DNA of 64,000 bases, from assembly GCA_023091735.1 (NCBI GenBank), contig JALKBU010000090.1, positions 1 through 64,000 on the forward strand. The letters are read 5' to 3'. Below the pieces are notes generated by a model. That model was not told where the DNA came from. It did no database searches and saw only the letters and a program-made list of their open reading frames with translations. Shown here in pieces: positions 17,612 to 28,700 of the stretch. The stretch comes from Trichomonas tenax (taxonomy: Eukaryota > Parabasalia > Trichomonadida > Trichomonadidae). The position numbers and the translations under genes are program-made. Each line of letters opens with the position of its first letter. Positions within the stretch are counted from its first letter, which is position 1.

Positions 17612-20407
17612 TTATAAAGCAGATGGCATGAAATAGAAAGATGCTATTCCAAGAATAATCGCACCAACAGCTCCTAAAACAATCAAAACAACAATCTCGA
17701 GAGAGTTCTTTCGAGGCTTTGACCCTTTCTGCGCCAATATGAACTCGACTTTCGCCTTATTCTTGCGGTCCTTAATCGATGATCCCCTGAAGTGCCTCTT
17801 CGTCGGAGAGCCGTCATTCTGAGCGGTGATGACGGGCGGCGGTGGAGGACTCGTTGGGGTTGGCGTCGTGAAGCCCTGCACGGCAGCGTTCTCGGCAATT
17901 TGCTCTATATGCTCCGGACTGTCGAATGTCTCTGGCTCGAAGAATCCCTCCATTTTGCCTTCCCCGCTGATCTCATTGTGCGGCATAACTTGCATTGGGC
18001 CTTTCTTTCCTGAAGCGAACGGCATATTCATCGTCTTCTTCTGCTCTTGCTCGCTTACCTGCTTCCTCAGCTTCTGCAGCTCCTCGAGTAACTCCATTGG
18101 TGCTGCTGGAGCATTAGGATTATCCATGGCTAACTGTGTTGCGTCAGCGTTAGACAAAGCTTGTTGCTGCAGTGTTGCTTGCTGTGCCTGTTGCTGCGGT
18201 GATGAGAGGGGCAGCTGTGGCGGAACGAACTGAGGCTGTGGTGACACTGGTGCGTACTGCGCTGGAGGTGGCGTTGGATTGTGAGCAGGAGCGTTATTGA
18301 AGATTGACTGCTTTGTTGCGAACGTAGACAAAGAAGAAGGTGCCTGATACGCTGCTTGTCCGGCAGGAGCGAAGTCGAATGATGATATCTTCGGTGCTGG
18401 CTGTGCTGCTTCCTCTAATAGCTCGTTAGGATCGAATGTGAAGCTCTTTGTCTGCCCAACGATTGTCTGTCCCGGTCCATCAGTCGGCCTCGTGTTGAAC
18501 AATTTCTCTTGCGGTGGATCTTTCTGCGGACTTGCTGGAGTTGCTGATTGCGTGAAATCGCTAACAATGAGTCTTAAATCTAACCTTCTTTCGATTGTCA
18601 CATTTCCTTCTTTCCAAACTTTGATGTTTGCTGGATTTCTCTGAAGCGTGATTGTTTTCGTCATCGGGAAATTGAGTTCTTGAACCTTTGGGGAATCGAG
18701 TTGTATGTTTCGCTTTGGCTTTGATGATGATTCTTCATTCTTCTTAACGGCCTTCGCTTTCTTCGGCTTTGGAGGCTTCTTGAATATTGGTTTTCTCGGT
18801 CCATCGACAATCACATCATCTTCAATATCGAGCATATCTCTGAGCGCTTCTTCTGGGATGTCTCCGAATATATCACTTGATTCATTGAAACAGTCGCTTG
18901 TTTCTGATAGCATTGTTTGGAATTCAGTGGCTAATTGTGGCTTAACTTCAAGCATATCATTGAGTGGATCGAAGTCATCTTCCTCTATATTTGGAATATT
19001 CATTTCTATCTTAAAAGATGACGAACGCTTGCCGAGAGAAAGTGTTAGTGTTGTGGGCTTTGCGACTTCCAAAGGGCGCGCTTCGATTTCGATTGCATCT
19101 AAGCTCTGATTGACTTCAACGTTCTCCATTTCTTGGTTGTCGTCGATCGCATTATAAGCATCGAGCATATCTTCAATCATATCCTCTGGAATCTCCTGAA
19201 CATCGCCACTGAAGTCTTCTATAATGTCGTCGGTCAATTCTAGCTGTGGAATGTTCTTTTTGTTGCTCTTTTGGATTGTAAATCCTGTAATAACTTTCGT
19301 TTCATGTTCTTCATCATTTGAAACCGACTCTGTGTTGTATTCATTGATTTGTTTAGTTTCATTCTTTTCCTTCGCTTCGACATCAAACAAACTCGTTGGG
19401 AGTTCGCCTTGTTCCTCATCGGAAAAATAATCATGATCAGAATTTTCATTGTCGTTTTGATGATTGTCTTCGTTGCCATTTGTGTTTTCGGGCTGTAGGT
19501 TACTGTCTGAGAGCTGTTCTGCTGATGGCGAATTCGAAAAATGATCTTTTTGTCCAGAGCTCGAAAAATCGTCATTTAATTCAAAAACAAACTGCTCTAG
19601 AGCTCCCTGCTCGTTTTCGTATACATTTTCATCTGGGCTCGCGAAATTAGTTGTTGAATCATTGACATTTGGAGGCTCAACAACAAAATTGCTTGATGGC
19701 TTAAAGACAGAATACATGTTTGGTTGTGAAGGATTAAATGCGTTTTTATTTGGAATAAAAACATTATTTTGTGTATTTGATATATTTTGTTGAAATTGAT
19801 ATGATTCACTTTCCCTATTCGATGGTGCTTGTTCGTTTGTATCATTATTTTGGGTATTTTCATCATTACCAATTTGCATCTTTTGATTTTGTGGAGCAAC
19901 AAAATTAGATTTTTGAGAAAAAGGATTAATAGAAGGTGAGTTTCCTGTTGGTGGTGGTGTAAATGTTGTTTTTCTAGAAGAAACAGAAAATGAATTTGAA
20001 TAATCTGCTTGAAGATCATTGGATCCCAAATATGGCTGTGTAAATGATGAATGTGAATCTTTTTGCGTAGAAATAAACGAAGAACTTTGAATTGAAGGCT
20101 TAAACTCGAATTTCATATCTTGATTAGGTTTAAAAACGTTTTCTTGGTTATCGCTGTTAATGCTTGGAGTCTGTGGATCTGTAGCAGTCGTTTTTGCAGC
20201 AAATTGTTGAGAAACTGCATTTTGAGGCGGTGCGAATATAGATTTCCCGATTCTCTGCGCGTTCAGACTCTCCTGTGGTGGTGCTGCGTCCTGATTCGAA
20301 TTTGTGTTAGATTGATTTTTCGATTTTGGTAAAACTGTTAAAGGAACCCTCGGTGCCCCTCCTTTCGGTGGTATAACCTTCAGCGGCGTCGGATTCGCTT
20401 TCTTCAC
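17612..20407 (-). CDS. large disordered tail-anchored protein
   Basis: About 931 residues, not recognised. It is low complexity with FxPPQN-, NVFKPNQ- and SxFxxP-like repeats in the first 300 residues, acidic patches in the middle (EDMIEDMLDAYNAIDD, EEDFDPLNDMLE) and Pro/Gln-rich stretches (600-760). A segment LNFPMTKTITLQRNP...RRLDLRLIVSDF near 580-625 looks folded. A basic stretch KPRKNS precedes one membrane helix (LEIVVLIVLGAVGAIILGIASFYF) and a five-residue tail, so this is a C-tail-anchored protein facing the cytosol. No ATG is in frame near the 5' end. The coding pattern (GGLTVIKP, PLKVIPP, PLTVLPK) continues upstream of the GTG at 20407 into two A-runs. The start is therefore uncertain, and an error in the homopolymers is possible. 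Confidence 0.65.
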   Translation of the reverse strand: MKKANPTPLKVIPPKGGAPRVPLTVLPKSKNQSNTNSNQDAAPPQESLNAQRIGKSIFAPPQNAVSQQFAAKTTATDPQTPSINSDNQENVFKPNQDMKFEFKPSIQSSSFISTQKDSHSSFTQPYLGSNDLQADYSNSFSVSSRKTTFTPPPTGNSPSINPFSQKSNFVAPQNQKMQIGNDENTQNNDTNEQAPSNRESESYQFQQNISNTQNNVFIPNKNAFNPSQPNMYSVFKPSSNFVVEPPNVNDSTTNFASPDENVYENEQGALEQFVFELNDDFSSSGQKDHFSNSPSAEQLSDSNLQPENTNGNEDNHQNDNENSDHDYFSDEEQGELPTSLFDVEAKEKNETKQINEYNTESVSNDEEHETKVITGFTIQKSNKKNIPQLELTDDIIEDFSGDVQEIPEDMIEDMLDAYNAIDDNQEMENVEVNQSLDAIEIEARPLEVAKPTTLTLSLGKRSSSFKIEMNIPNIEEDDFDPLNDMLEVKPQLATEFQTMLSETSDCFNESSDIFGDIPEEALRDMLDIEDDVIVDGPRKPIFKKPPKPKKAKAVKKNEESSSKPKRNIQLDSPKVQELNFPMTKTITLQRNPANIKVWKEGNVTIERRLDLRLIVSDFTQSATPASPQKDPPQEKLFNTRPTDGPGQTIVGQTKSFTFDPNELLEEAAQPAPKISSFDFAPAGQAAYQAPSSLSTFATKQSIFNNAPAHNPTPPPAQYAPVSPQPQFVPPQLPLSSPQQQAQQATLQQQALSNADATQLAMDNPNAPAAPMELLEELQKLRKQVSEQEQKKTMNMPFASGKKGPMQVMPHNEISGEGKMEGFFEPETFDSPEHIEQIAENAAVQGFTTPTPTSPPPPPVITAQNDGSPTKRHFRGSSIKDRKNKAKVEFILAQKGSKPRKNSLEIVVLIVLGAVGAIILGIASFYFMPSAL

Positions 20408-21969
20408 TGCTGAAGGTTTTATAACAGTTAAACCCCCGATTGTTGTTGAAATTTTTTTGATTTTTTTTTTACATTTTTTGCCTAATTTAAGGCATTTCTA
20501 TAGACTGCATGTGTAGTATATAAGGTTAAAGAAAACTGCGGAAATAAGGTGATATATTCGATATTCGCTGAGATATTCGACAAAAAAGAATCGATTATTA
20601 AGGTTATAATTTTCTGACGCATTACATGTCAGATAATTTGTGATTCTAATATGATGGAGTTCATATTTTTCGATTTACTGACATTCATATAATACAGCAA
20701 ATATTAATATAACATTGAATATAATATATGCTTATATATTGCAAACAATTATATATCGTATATTGTTAGATTTTGTCAATAAGAAATTTGCTCGTGACTG
20801 AATTTTAGAAATATGTTTGCAAATAGATGGTCATCATTCACAGACAAGATATTTGTGCTATAAATATACTATGCTATATATTGTGAATGTGTTAATTTTT
20901 AGAGATAATTATAACGCCTTCATATTCACGAGTTTTCCTTTTCGCTCCCTTATCTGAACATGTGAATTTATTTACGGAAAACTAATTATAGCATGCATTA
21001 CTATGCATGGTTATCTATATAGTTTGATGATATAACATTGAAAATAAACTACTTTTATTTGCATGAATAATCTTGTGATTTCGACAATAATATAATCAAA
21101 TCGACTATAACGTATAATATCATAAACTTCATGAAGAAATAGTATGAGTTTTCTGTAACATATTTGGAATTAATCATCATACAAAGATTTTCCTGAATGT
21201 AGTAGTTCTCTCAATAAGGTTAAATTTTTTCTCAAACGCACCCCTATACAAGCAGAATAGAAACTTCTTTGAAGTCGCATGTTTCAATAAATTTTCCTTC
21301 ATATCCAATGCGTATTGGATAGGTACATATTTTGTCATGAGCTTTGATTTCTTATGCAAAAATAACGATTTATTGACTAGGAAATATCAATTTTTCTCTA
21401 CACATATCATAAAACCAATTTGACATTGTTAGGATAACTTTCAAAATAGCTTTATAAATATCAAACACCGAGTATTTTTGTGTATAGAATCTATTCATAT
21501 ATATCATCTTTTATGTTTGCCAGCGATTTGATTGTTGATGTGGACTTTTATTTCACTTATAAAAGAAGTTTAATAATGATGGGATGTTAGCCGAATCCTC
21601 AACCAGCTAGATTATCAATGATTTGATTTCAAATATATAAGTGCAACAATGCAGTAAGTTATTTTCGACTGTTTTTACGAGGCATATTTGAAAAAATGAA
21701 ATATATTTGAATTTCTCTGATTATCATATTTGAAAGATATATATGCTACAAATTGACTATACTTGATCTAAATAAGCGATTGATAAATAAATTTGAGACC
21801 AGATCACCGATTTTTAAAATTCGATATAATAAACATTAATAAAAATCCTCATTTGTAAGCCGTGTTAAGATCCTGTGCTTAGCAATGTTAACATTGTAAT
21901 AATGTTCTTAGATTCTTCATAGATGTCGAATTATAGTGGTAATAAGTCAAAAATGTAAACTTCAGAATA
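20408..21969. other. long A+T-rich spacer
   Basis: No convincing gene; a 60-codon minus frame at 21177-21359 looks like chance. ATTACATGTCA (spacer motif) occurs at 20621. No hairpin or repeat of note was seen. Confidence 0.45.
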
Positions 21970-22962
21970 TCAACCCTGAACTTTTTGATTTTTTTTTTTG
22001 TGAAAAGTTATAAATCTGGAAGTCATTTTATTATAAAACTTTGGATTTGTTGAAGATATTGGCATGAAAGAACAGTTAGAATCAGTATCAACTCGAAGTG
22101 GAGCTGTATATGGAACAGAATACGTGTTAATAAACTGACGATTAAATGCTGAATTAGCTCTCTCATCCTCATCAATGTAAACTGAATTTAAATACTAAAA
22201 TGTTTCCCATCATCATGAATATTTTATACAGGTTGTTTCTATTACCCCTAAAACTACTGTTTGAAAATATTAGATCAACAAATTCAGACACAATTAGAGA
22301 GCTTGAATTTAGAGTTGCGCCTCTGTCATTATTTAAAAAAATACAAAATCGAAAATGGGTATTTTTTGATACTCAGTATTCAGAATAGATTGATGCCGGA
22401 AAATCAAAACCAGTAGAGTTCATATAATTATTAGAAAATTCTGAAAAAGAAATTGATGAATTTAAACAAATATAAAAGAGAAATATGGAATTTTCTATTG
22501 CTAATGAATGAGATATGTTCATGCTTGAAATGTTAACCGTCCCATATAAAGAAACTGTGCGAGAGCCAAAGATGTTTTCATAGTTACGGACGGAAAAAAT
22601 TATTGAAGATTCAAAAATAATGTTTTTCAAATCATTGGAAACATGAGCGTCCCAAAATAATCCAAATTTGTTTGCATTTGACTCAAAGCTGCAAATCTTA
22701 TTTTGGCAAATTTGTCCTTCAGACCGAAAAAGGAGGCACCCGCAATCACTAGGATCACTGCAGCGAAAAAGGCTATATGTTCAATCAATACTCGTGTGGT
22801 TTCTTGAGTTTGGTTAAATGTTAGCGGGCGTGATGAAAAATTTGCTAAAAAACAATTTTTTACATAATAATTGAACCCTCTATCATAGATGACTGGAATA
22901 GAATTGGTAAAAATCTCAAGAACTTGAGAATTGAAGAAATCTTCCCAGACTCGATGATACAC
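21970..22962 (-). pseudogene. decayed beta-helix surface-protein gene
   Basis: Four frames in succession carry coding-like text with the same style. 22962 to about 22785 reads ...NYYVKNCFLANFSSRPLTF. The next frame, to 22373, reads YSLFRCSDPSDCGCLLFRS, GQICQNKICSFE, FGLFWDAHVSND, IIFESSIIFSV, TVNISSMNISHS. A third, about 22346-22190, reads RGATLNSSSLIVSEFVD and IFSNSSFRGNRN. A fourth, to 21970, reads SVYIDEDERANSAFN and PLRVDTDSNCSF. Strand-turn repeats rich in Ser, Asn and Cys mark a right-handed beta-helix surface protein. At least three frame changes and internal stops show decay. A hydrophobic stretch in the first frame (IAFFAAVILVIAGASFF) lies on the wrong side of the frame change and is probably not a real membrane helix. 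Confidence 0.65.
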
Positions 22963-23079
22963 AAATATTTACATTAAAATTTTGAAAAGTAACAATTCTA
23001 ATAATTTGTGACAAAAATTCGAGGTCGACAAAATTTTAAAATGATATATGCTAAGATAGGGATATAAAAAATAGTTGAC

Positions 23080-25050
23080 TTACAAGAAATCATTCATAAC
23101 GGAGCCTTCTGAGAAGTCCGGATCGAACTCGTTATTAGAGAGCATGAGAGAGCTGTCTGACATAATAAGGTTATCATTTGTGTATGATGACAAATCCTTA
23201 ACTTTGTTTGGTAGGAATGATGACCGAAGTTCATCATTTGTAGTGGAAGTATATGCATCATAATACTTGTAGTTTCTGTATCTTGCATAGCAAAATCCAA
23301 TGAAACAGATTAGAACTACAAAAAATATTGCAATCATTACTTTCAACGCTGTTGAAATTCCTTTAGGTTTCTGGTCATCACCACAATTATGGCCGTCATC
23401 GCTGCTTGTTGTTAATGTCTCTGTGAGAGTTTCCGTTATTGTATACGAAGTCACAAATGTTGTTGTTATAACATCTGTAAATGTTGTTGTTGAATCATAA
23501 ATTACTTCAGATTCGCTGACTGTGTCAGTTTGAATGATAGTTGTAGTGATAACAGTCGTGTTTATTAAGGTAAATGACATAGAACTTGGAACAGTTGTTT
23601 CTGGTGTTGACGATTTTGTTGCTGTTGTTGTTTCTGTGTGAATATCAGTTGTAGGAATGACTGCTGTTGCAGAAATTGTTGATTTTGGTGTTAAAGTAGC
23701 TGTAGGTGGAATAATTGATTGTGTGGGAGCGACTATTGTTGCTGTTGGTGATGGCATTATTGTGACTGGATCAATTGGATAAGGAGAAAATTGAGTCATA
23801 TTTGATTCATCTTGAGGTATCGAATTCGGTGTCGGTAATGGAGACTTAGTGACAGTGAATGTAATATTCAGTGATATAGGGTCCGGATATGGTGGCATAT
23901 CGTCGTATGATATCGTTACAATTGCCGGATATGTCATTGAAACGGGAGGGTCTGCGCTTGAGTCGGGTAAATCTGGACAATGATCAGGAAGTTCTATGTA
24001 TTTAATAACATCTCCTGCGATGTCTTTAGTTGCTGAAAAGCAATCTTCAAATGATCTCCACAGTGTGGCGTTACCAGAGAACAATATATCTCCACCAAGT
24101 CTTCGCGTGTATTGAGCAGAAGCTGAATTATTTCCGAAAATGCAATTCATTGTGTTCAACTGGAATTTTTGGTCTTCTTTTTTGGTATCTATGTGAAATG
24201 AGTTCAAAGCAATGGCTCCACCACCGAGGAATGGCCCATTGTGTATTGTTTCATGCTGATTCGAAATCATTTGATGATTTAAATTCATGCTATTATGAAG
24301 AAAAGCGCACCTCACGAATGTTGGGGATGTTGAATCAATAATAAGAGCACCACCAGCAACAGAAGCACAGTTATATGTAAAATCACAATCGATAAAATCA
24401 GCTGATTTGATTCTAACGATATGCATTGCGCCAGCATATAACTCTCCGAAGTTATTATCGAAATTCGTATTTGAAATTTGAATTCTTGGTTCATTGTCGA
24501 AAATATTTTCTTGATTTGGAGAATCATCGATTTCTGTGTAAAATCCTTGCGTGTTGTAGACAGATGATATAGCGCCAGCTACGTTATGAGCATAATTATC
24601 ATTAAAAATATTATTCCAAATCATGAAATTCGATCCTAAGCCAGAAAGCGCCCCACCAATGTTAGCTGAGTTCGCAATCCACGTGCAATTCCCTGAATAG
24701 ATGTTTGAGGACGAAATATAGATTCCTCCGCCTGATCCAAATGTGAATCCTTGTCCAAAAGCGTAACATTGTATAAATTCTGACGTTTCTAGCGTAAGGA
24801 GACATCTGAAGTAACTTCTACGTGTTCTGTTTCCCGATATACTCATCACATGGTCGAAATTAACTTTTGATTCGAGATTTAACTGTGAATTGACCTCCAA
24901 ACTCGCCTCAAAGTCGTTTTCATAAACATCGTCGACGAATGACGGCGTTGGAAATTTCGGTGATAAAAGAGAAACAACGAAACTGAATATCAATATATTT
25001 TTGAGTGCATACCGGGGAAAATAGGGCTTAACAAAAATAAGCAGGGGCAA
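23080..25050 (-). CDS. Pmp-like beta-helix surface protein with one membrane anchor
   Basis: About 656 residues. A hydrophobic N-terminus (NILIFSFVVSLLS) looks like a signal peptide. Residues about 70-330 carry repeated GGA(I/L) and FxxN units: GSGGGIYIS, IGGALSG, NIFNDNYAHNVAGAISS, NTNFDNNFGELYAGAMHI, SVAGGALIID, GGGAIALN, CIFGNNSASA. These are the hallmarks of chlamydial-type polymorphic membrane proteins, a known trichomonad surface family. A Thr/Ser/Pro-rich stalk (about 390-560) follows, then a membrane helix (VMIAIFFVVLICFIGFCYARY) and a cytoplasmic tail of about 65 residues with tyrosines and acidic clusters. It is likely an exported adhesin or receptor. The frame begins at a TTG. The nearest ATG (25067 region) lies in another frame and stops after nine codons, so the 5' end is uncertain. 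Confidence 0.75.
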   Translation of the reverse strand: MPLLIFVKPYFPRYALKNILIFSFVVSLLSPKFPTPSFVDDVYENDFEASLEVNSQLNLESKVNFDHVMSISGNRTRRSYFRCLLTLETSEFIQCYAFGQGFTFGSGGGIYISSSNIYSGNCTWIANSANIGGALSGLGSNFMIWNNIFNDNYAHNVAGAISSVYNTQGFYTEIDDSPNQENIFDNEPRIQISNTNFDNNFGELYAGAMHIVRIKSADFIDCDFTYNCASVAGGALIIDSTSPTFVRCAFLHNSMNLNHQMISNQHETIHNGPFLGGGAIALNSFHIDTKKEDQKFQLNTMNCIFGNNSASAQYTRRLGGDILFSGNATLWRSFEDCFSATKDIAGDVIKYIELPDHCPDLPDSSADPPVSMTYPAIVTISYDDMPPYPDPISLNITFTVTKSPLPTPNSIPQDESNMTQFSPYPIDPVTIMPSPTATIVAPTQSIIPPTATLTPKSTISATAVIPTTDIHTETTTATKSSTPETTVPSSMSFTLINTTVITTTIIQTDTVSESEVIYDSTTTFTDVITTTFVTSYTITETLTETLTTSSDDGHNCGDDQKPKGISTALKVMIAIFFVVLICFIGFCYARYRNYKYYDAYTSTTNDELRSSFLPNKVKDLSSYTNDNLIMSDSSLMLSNNEFDPDFSEGSVMNDFL

Positions 25051-25828
25051 ATTCCATTTTTCAATTTAAAAACTTATTGTAAGCCATTTTAACTTTGGAT
25101 TTGATTTTTATTTATTCTCTATGATTTATATTTTAAGTGCCTTGGCTTAATAACAATTAATTAATAAATAATTTTCAAACACATTTTTAGGCTTCCAGCA
25201 TTTATGTACAGGGTCTGCTCAATGAGTATGTTATATCCAATGAATGTTATATATATGTTCTCGTTTATTAAAAAATTAAATTGCTTTTTTAAGCTTTAGA
25301 GCTTTTAGGCAATAGATCGCTTCAATGAGTATATAATGTTACCTTACTGCAAAATATCGGATTTTGTAAATAAAAATTATGAAAAATAATACTCGTCTTT
25401 AGTTTTCATTCTTCCGGCACTGAGTTTTACTGAGTATATAGAGAACAACCAAAGAGTGCAAGATATTGGTTCTCGTAGAGAAAAAATATGATTACACTAT
25501 AATGTTTGTTCTCACTCTCTCAGTAGATACAACTGAGTGAAATATGAAATTTGCCGGCTAAACAAATGACCGATTTTGAATGTGTAAATGAGCATTCGGA
25601 AACTTGTTTCTCAAATCATCGAAATTCAATGATGAAAATGTTAGAAATATTGTGTTTGTTGTCCTCCGCCATCAATTCAGTTTTTAATATTTTTGATTCA
25701 TTGTGAGAAATCCATTGAGAACTCTCTTATTGTTCACGATTATCGCTTTCATCCATTTTTGCTATTGCCATAACTTAACACCATAATTCCCGTTGATATT
25801 ATGAATCAGAAAATAATATTATGATCAA
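25051..25828. other. A+T-rich spacer
   Basis: No gene seen. A weak imperfect hairpin (GAGAAC...GGTTCTC) lies at 25441-25474. Confidence 0.45.
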
Positions 25829-26600
25829 CACTGCCTAGAGGTGTATCTCCACTGATAATCCTCGAAAGCAGTGAAGAACTAGTGGCCATTCGTTCAAGAA
25901 TTCCCAAGTTCTTCGCTTTTCTTGCAATTCCCTCACAATCAAGGCATCAACAGTCAGCGAGCCACAAATATGAAGCTTTTCTTCGTGCATCATGGTTTGT
26001 TGACTGTTGATGCCATCGATATTTGCTCAGATCTAGCTAGTTCGACTTTCTTTTACAAATCTACATTTTGTACGACTCTCTGAGGTTCCTAAGACACAAG
26101 GCTATGCGTGAACTTCAGAGAGTGGTAGAAAATGCGATAAATCCATATACTCCATTTATTGATCCACATTACTCGCTTTAGTTGTCTGATAACATGACAA
26201 ACAGATAGCTTATGCACACAAGCTTATTATATTATTAGACAACTAAAGTTATTGTCTATTTATAATTCTCCGTTTATAGATACCATCAAAAATAATCAAT
26301 TTCTGGCACAAATTCTTCAGACAATTGCTGTTCTGGAGAGTTTTTACTAGAAATTGATCATTTTTGATGGTATTTATATTTTTTGGATAAATTATCGACT
26401 TCTGGCACCAGTAAACACTAAAATTACATCGACAGAGCACACGTATTCGATGAATACCCTACATAATGAAATGTAGCGTCCAGCTATATTTCATGATCAA
26501 ATATCATTGAAAAAGACGTGTTTCCTGCCCATTTTCTTCAATGTAGCGATGTTCTGTATGATGTAAGCAAGAAGCACGTCATTTTCAATGATATTTGATC
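25829..26600. repeat. chain of at least seven stem-loops in non-coding DNA
   Basis: Successive inverted repeats follow one another with almost no gap. 25870-25880 pairs with 25907-25917 (10 of 11). 25943-25956 with 26001-26014 (14 of 14, GGCATCAACAGTCA). 26075-26088 with 26110-26123 (13 of 14). 26176-26192 with 26232-26248 (16 of 17). 26275-26304 with 26349-26378 (28 of 30). 26466-26476 with 26484-26494 (10 of 11). 26495-26520 with 26575-26600 (25 of 26). A short CACTGC/GCAGTG pair (25829, 25868) encloses the start. Stops occur in all frames. It could be a structured or hairpin-precursor RNA, or nested small fold-back elements. Confidence 0.6.
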
Positions 26601-28700
26601 TTTTTGATTATAATATCTGCTTTCTAAGCTACTTTACAGCATTTTTTTGATTTGCACACGAATGCATGATCAAAAGAGTTACTGTGAGCTTTAGGATAGC
26701 TCAAAAGTTACAGAATCACGCAATTTCGCTTTATTTTAACAGAAACATCTATAATTCAATCTATTTTATCCTTCTGCATGCACAGGAGGACAATAAAGAA
26801 TGGAATATAGTTGTTTATGGTTATTTTTCAATAGTTTGATAATATTAAATAGAGTTTTGATACTTTTGATAGGCGATGAGAAATGTACAGTGTGTATGCA
26901 TGAGTTCTACTTATGCTTATTAGTCTATGTCGTCAATATTGAAATAATCAGTATTAATTGCATAATAAAAAAGACTAATTTTTCAATGATTAGACTGCAA
27001 ATATGCAGGTGTTAAAAATACAATTTTGATTTTTTGACATTTTGACGCAATCACTTTACATTGTCAAAATTATATATCACAAGCATTGTTGCTATTTACA
27101 CTGTTTCTTATAAGTTTCTCTGTGCAGGAAGGATGCACACGTATACAAAATAATATATACTGAATAGCATCAAAATTTAAGTGAATATTTTTAATATTTT
27201 CTCATTCACATCCATATACATGTTGGCTACTCAACGCAGCATGCAAAAGCATGCATCCAAGTACATATGTTATGAAATAAGAGACTTGAGAAAATAAATT
27301 TTTATTTTTCTGAAATTGAGGCTTGTGAAAGCGCACAAATAACACACTCTCATATGAGTAATATGGTGTTACTTTTAATCTGACATAGCATATGATATTT
27401 TTTGATGAACCTAATTATATATTACAATTAGCTATTTATGATAAATAAATGCTCTACATACACTAGAATTTAGTATTTCGTGTTAAGTAATCCAATCGCT
27501 CTTCTGAATATAAGATAATACATATTTTTCATAAAATATTATAATAAACCATCAAAAACTGTGTACATGTAATAATGTATCTTTGAATAGCATGTAGACT
27601 TCTTAAATACACACAATTTCATGGATTAATCAATCACAATTATTCGGGAGAATGTTCATTAGCACAAATATTTATACAAAGGCAACAACAATATACAACA
27701 ATATACAACTCGATGCAAAAGTATATACCAGTACTATAGTATATGCGTATAATAACTGATATACTGCTTATGATCTTCTTGACGTGATGCACTCCAAATA
27801 ACACATCGGGATTCAGTCACTTTTGAGATATTAATTTAGAGTGTATCTCGACAATGCAGCGATAACAATGATAAATAACTAGATAATACATCTTACGCCC
27901 ATCAATATATTCTATACCCACCATTCATTAGTTAATAACACACATTTTATGTAATTGGCAATTTTAATTTCATTATCTTGAAGGTATATATATAGTGTTA
28001 TAGATTTGAATTTATATAACAAATAATTCATATATTCTAGATTCAATGTGTTAATGTTAATACCACATTTTAACACCGAGATTTAAAATATGTTGAGAGA
28101 GAAATTAGGGAATATTACAATACACACTTCACTATTTTATGAGCTGTCACCTACACTATCATAACCTAACAATTATATTTCCTAATATAAATATTTTTAG
28201 TTTAATGTTATCTCGAGATTCGGGATGAAATTTTAGAATCGCTTCAAACTCTCAGAGATCATGGAAAAACATATTGTCCATCTGCTTGTATTACTATAAG
28301 GCCAGATGTTGATTATTGGCCGAGAAAAGGTCAAAACAACAAACTATACCAAAAATTTTCGGTATAGTTTGTCTTCTCCTCTTTTCGATTTTTATCGATA
28401 TATTTAGGGTGTCTATGATTTACAGGTATTTAATTTATAATTATTTTTGAAATAACATATTTTTGAATTTAATTATTAAAAATCAATATAATAATGCATA
28501 TAAAAATTAACATCATAATGAAAATATCATATTCTTGATTTTTGTGATTAGATTTAGGATTTGTTTTATATAAAGACTTTATATTTAAAATCGAGAAAAT
28601 AAAAATTGGTGAAGTGAGAAAAAATATTTTTGTTTTACTGCGATGATAACACTGATAATAAATGAAACCCATCAAAAATTGAGAGAAAATTTTATAGTAA
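26601..28700. other. long A+T-rich spacer before TOR
   Basis: No gene is supported. A 71-codon frame at 26800-27015 (+) is Ile/Leu-rich and looks like chance. A 53-codon frame without ATG at 28206-28367 reads in a coding-like way (EILESLQTLRDHGKTYCPSA, then RPDVDYWPRKG) and may be a relic. A strong hairpin lies at 28322-28386. Confidence 0.45.
28322..28386. repeat. stem-loop with 12-bp perfect core
   Basis: ACAAACTATACC (28339-28350) pairs perfectly with GGTATAGTTTGT (28361-28372) across a 10-base loop. The outer parts (GAAAAGG and CCTCTTTTC) extend the stem imperfectly. It overlaps the end of the relic frame at 28206-28367. Confidence 0.6.

Noticed and set aside
22730..22790. Membrane helix IAFFAAVILVIAGASFF
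   Set aside because: The better-supported reading here is the neighbouring frame (RCSDPSDCGCLLFRS), so the helix is out of frame.
26800..27015. 71-codon frame
   Set aside because: Ile/Leu-rich text in A+T-rich DNA, no homology recognised.
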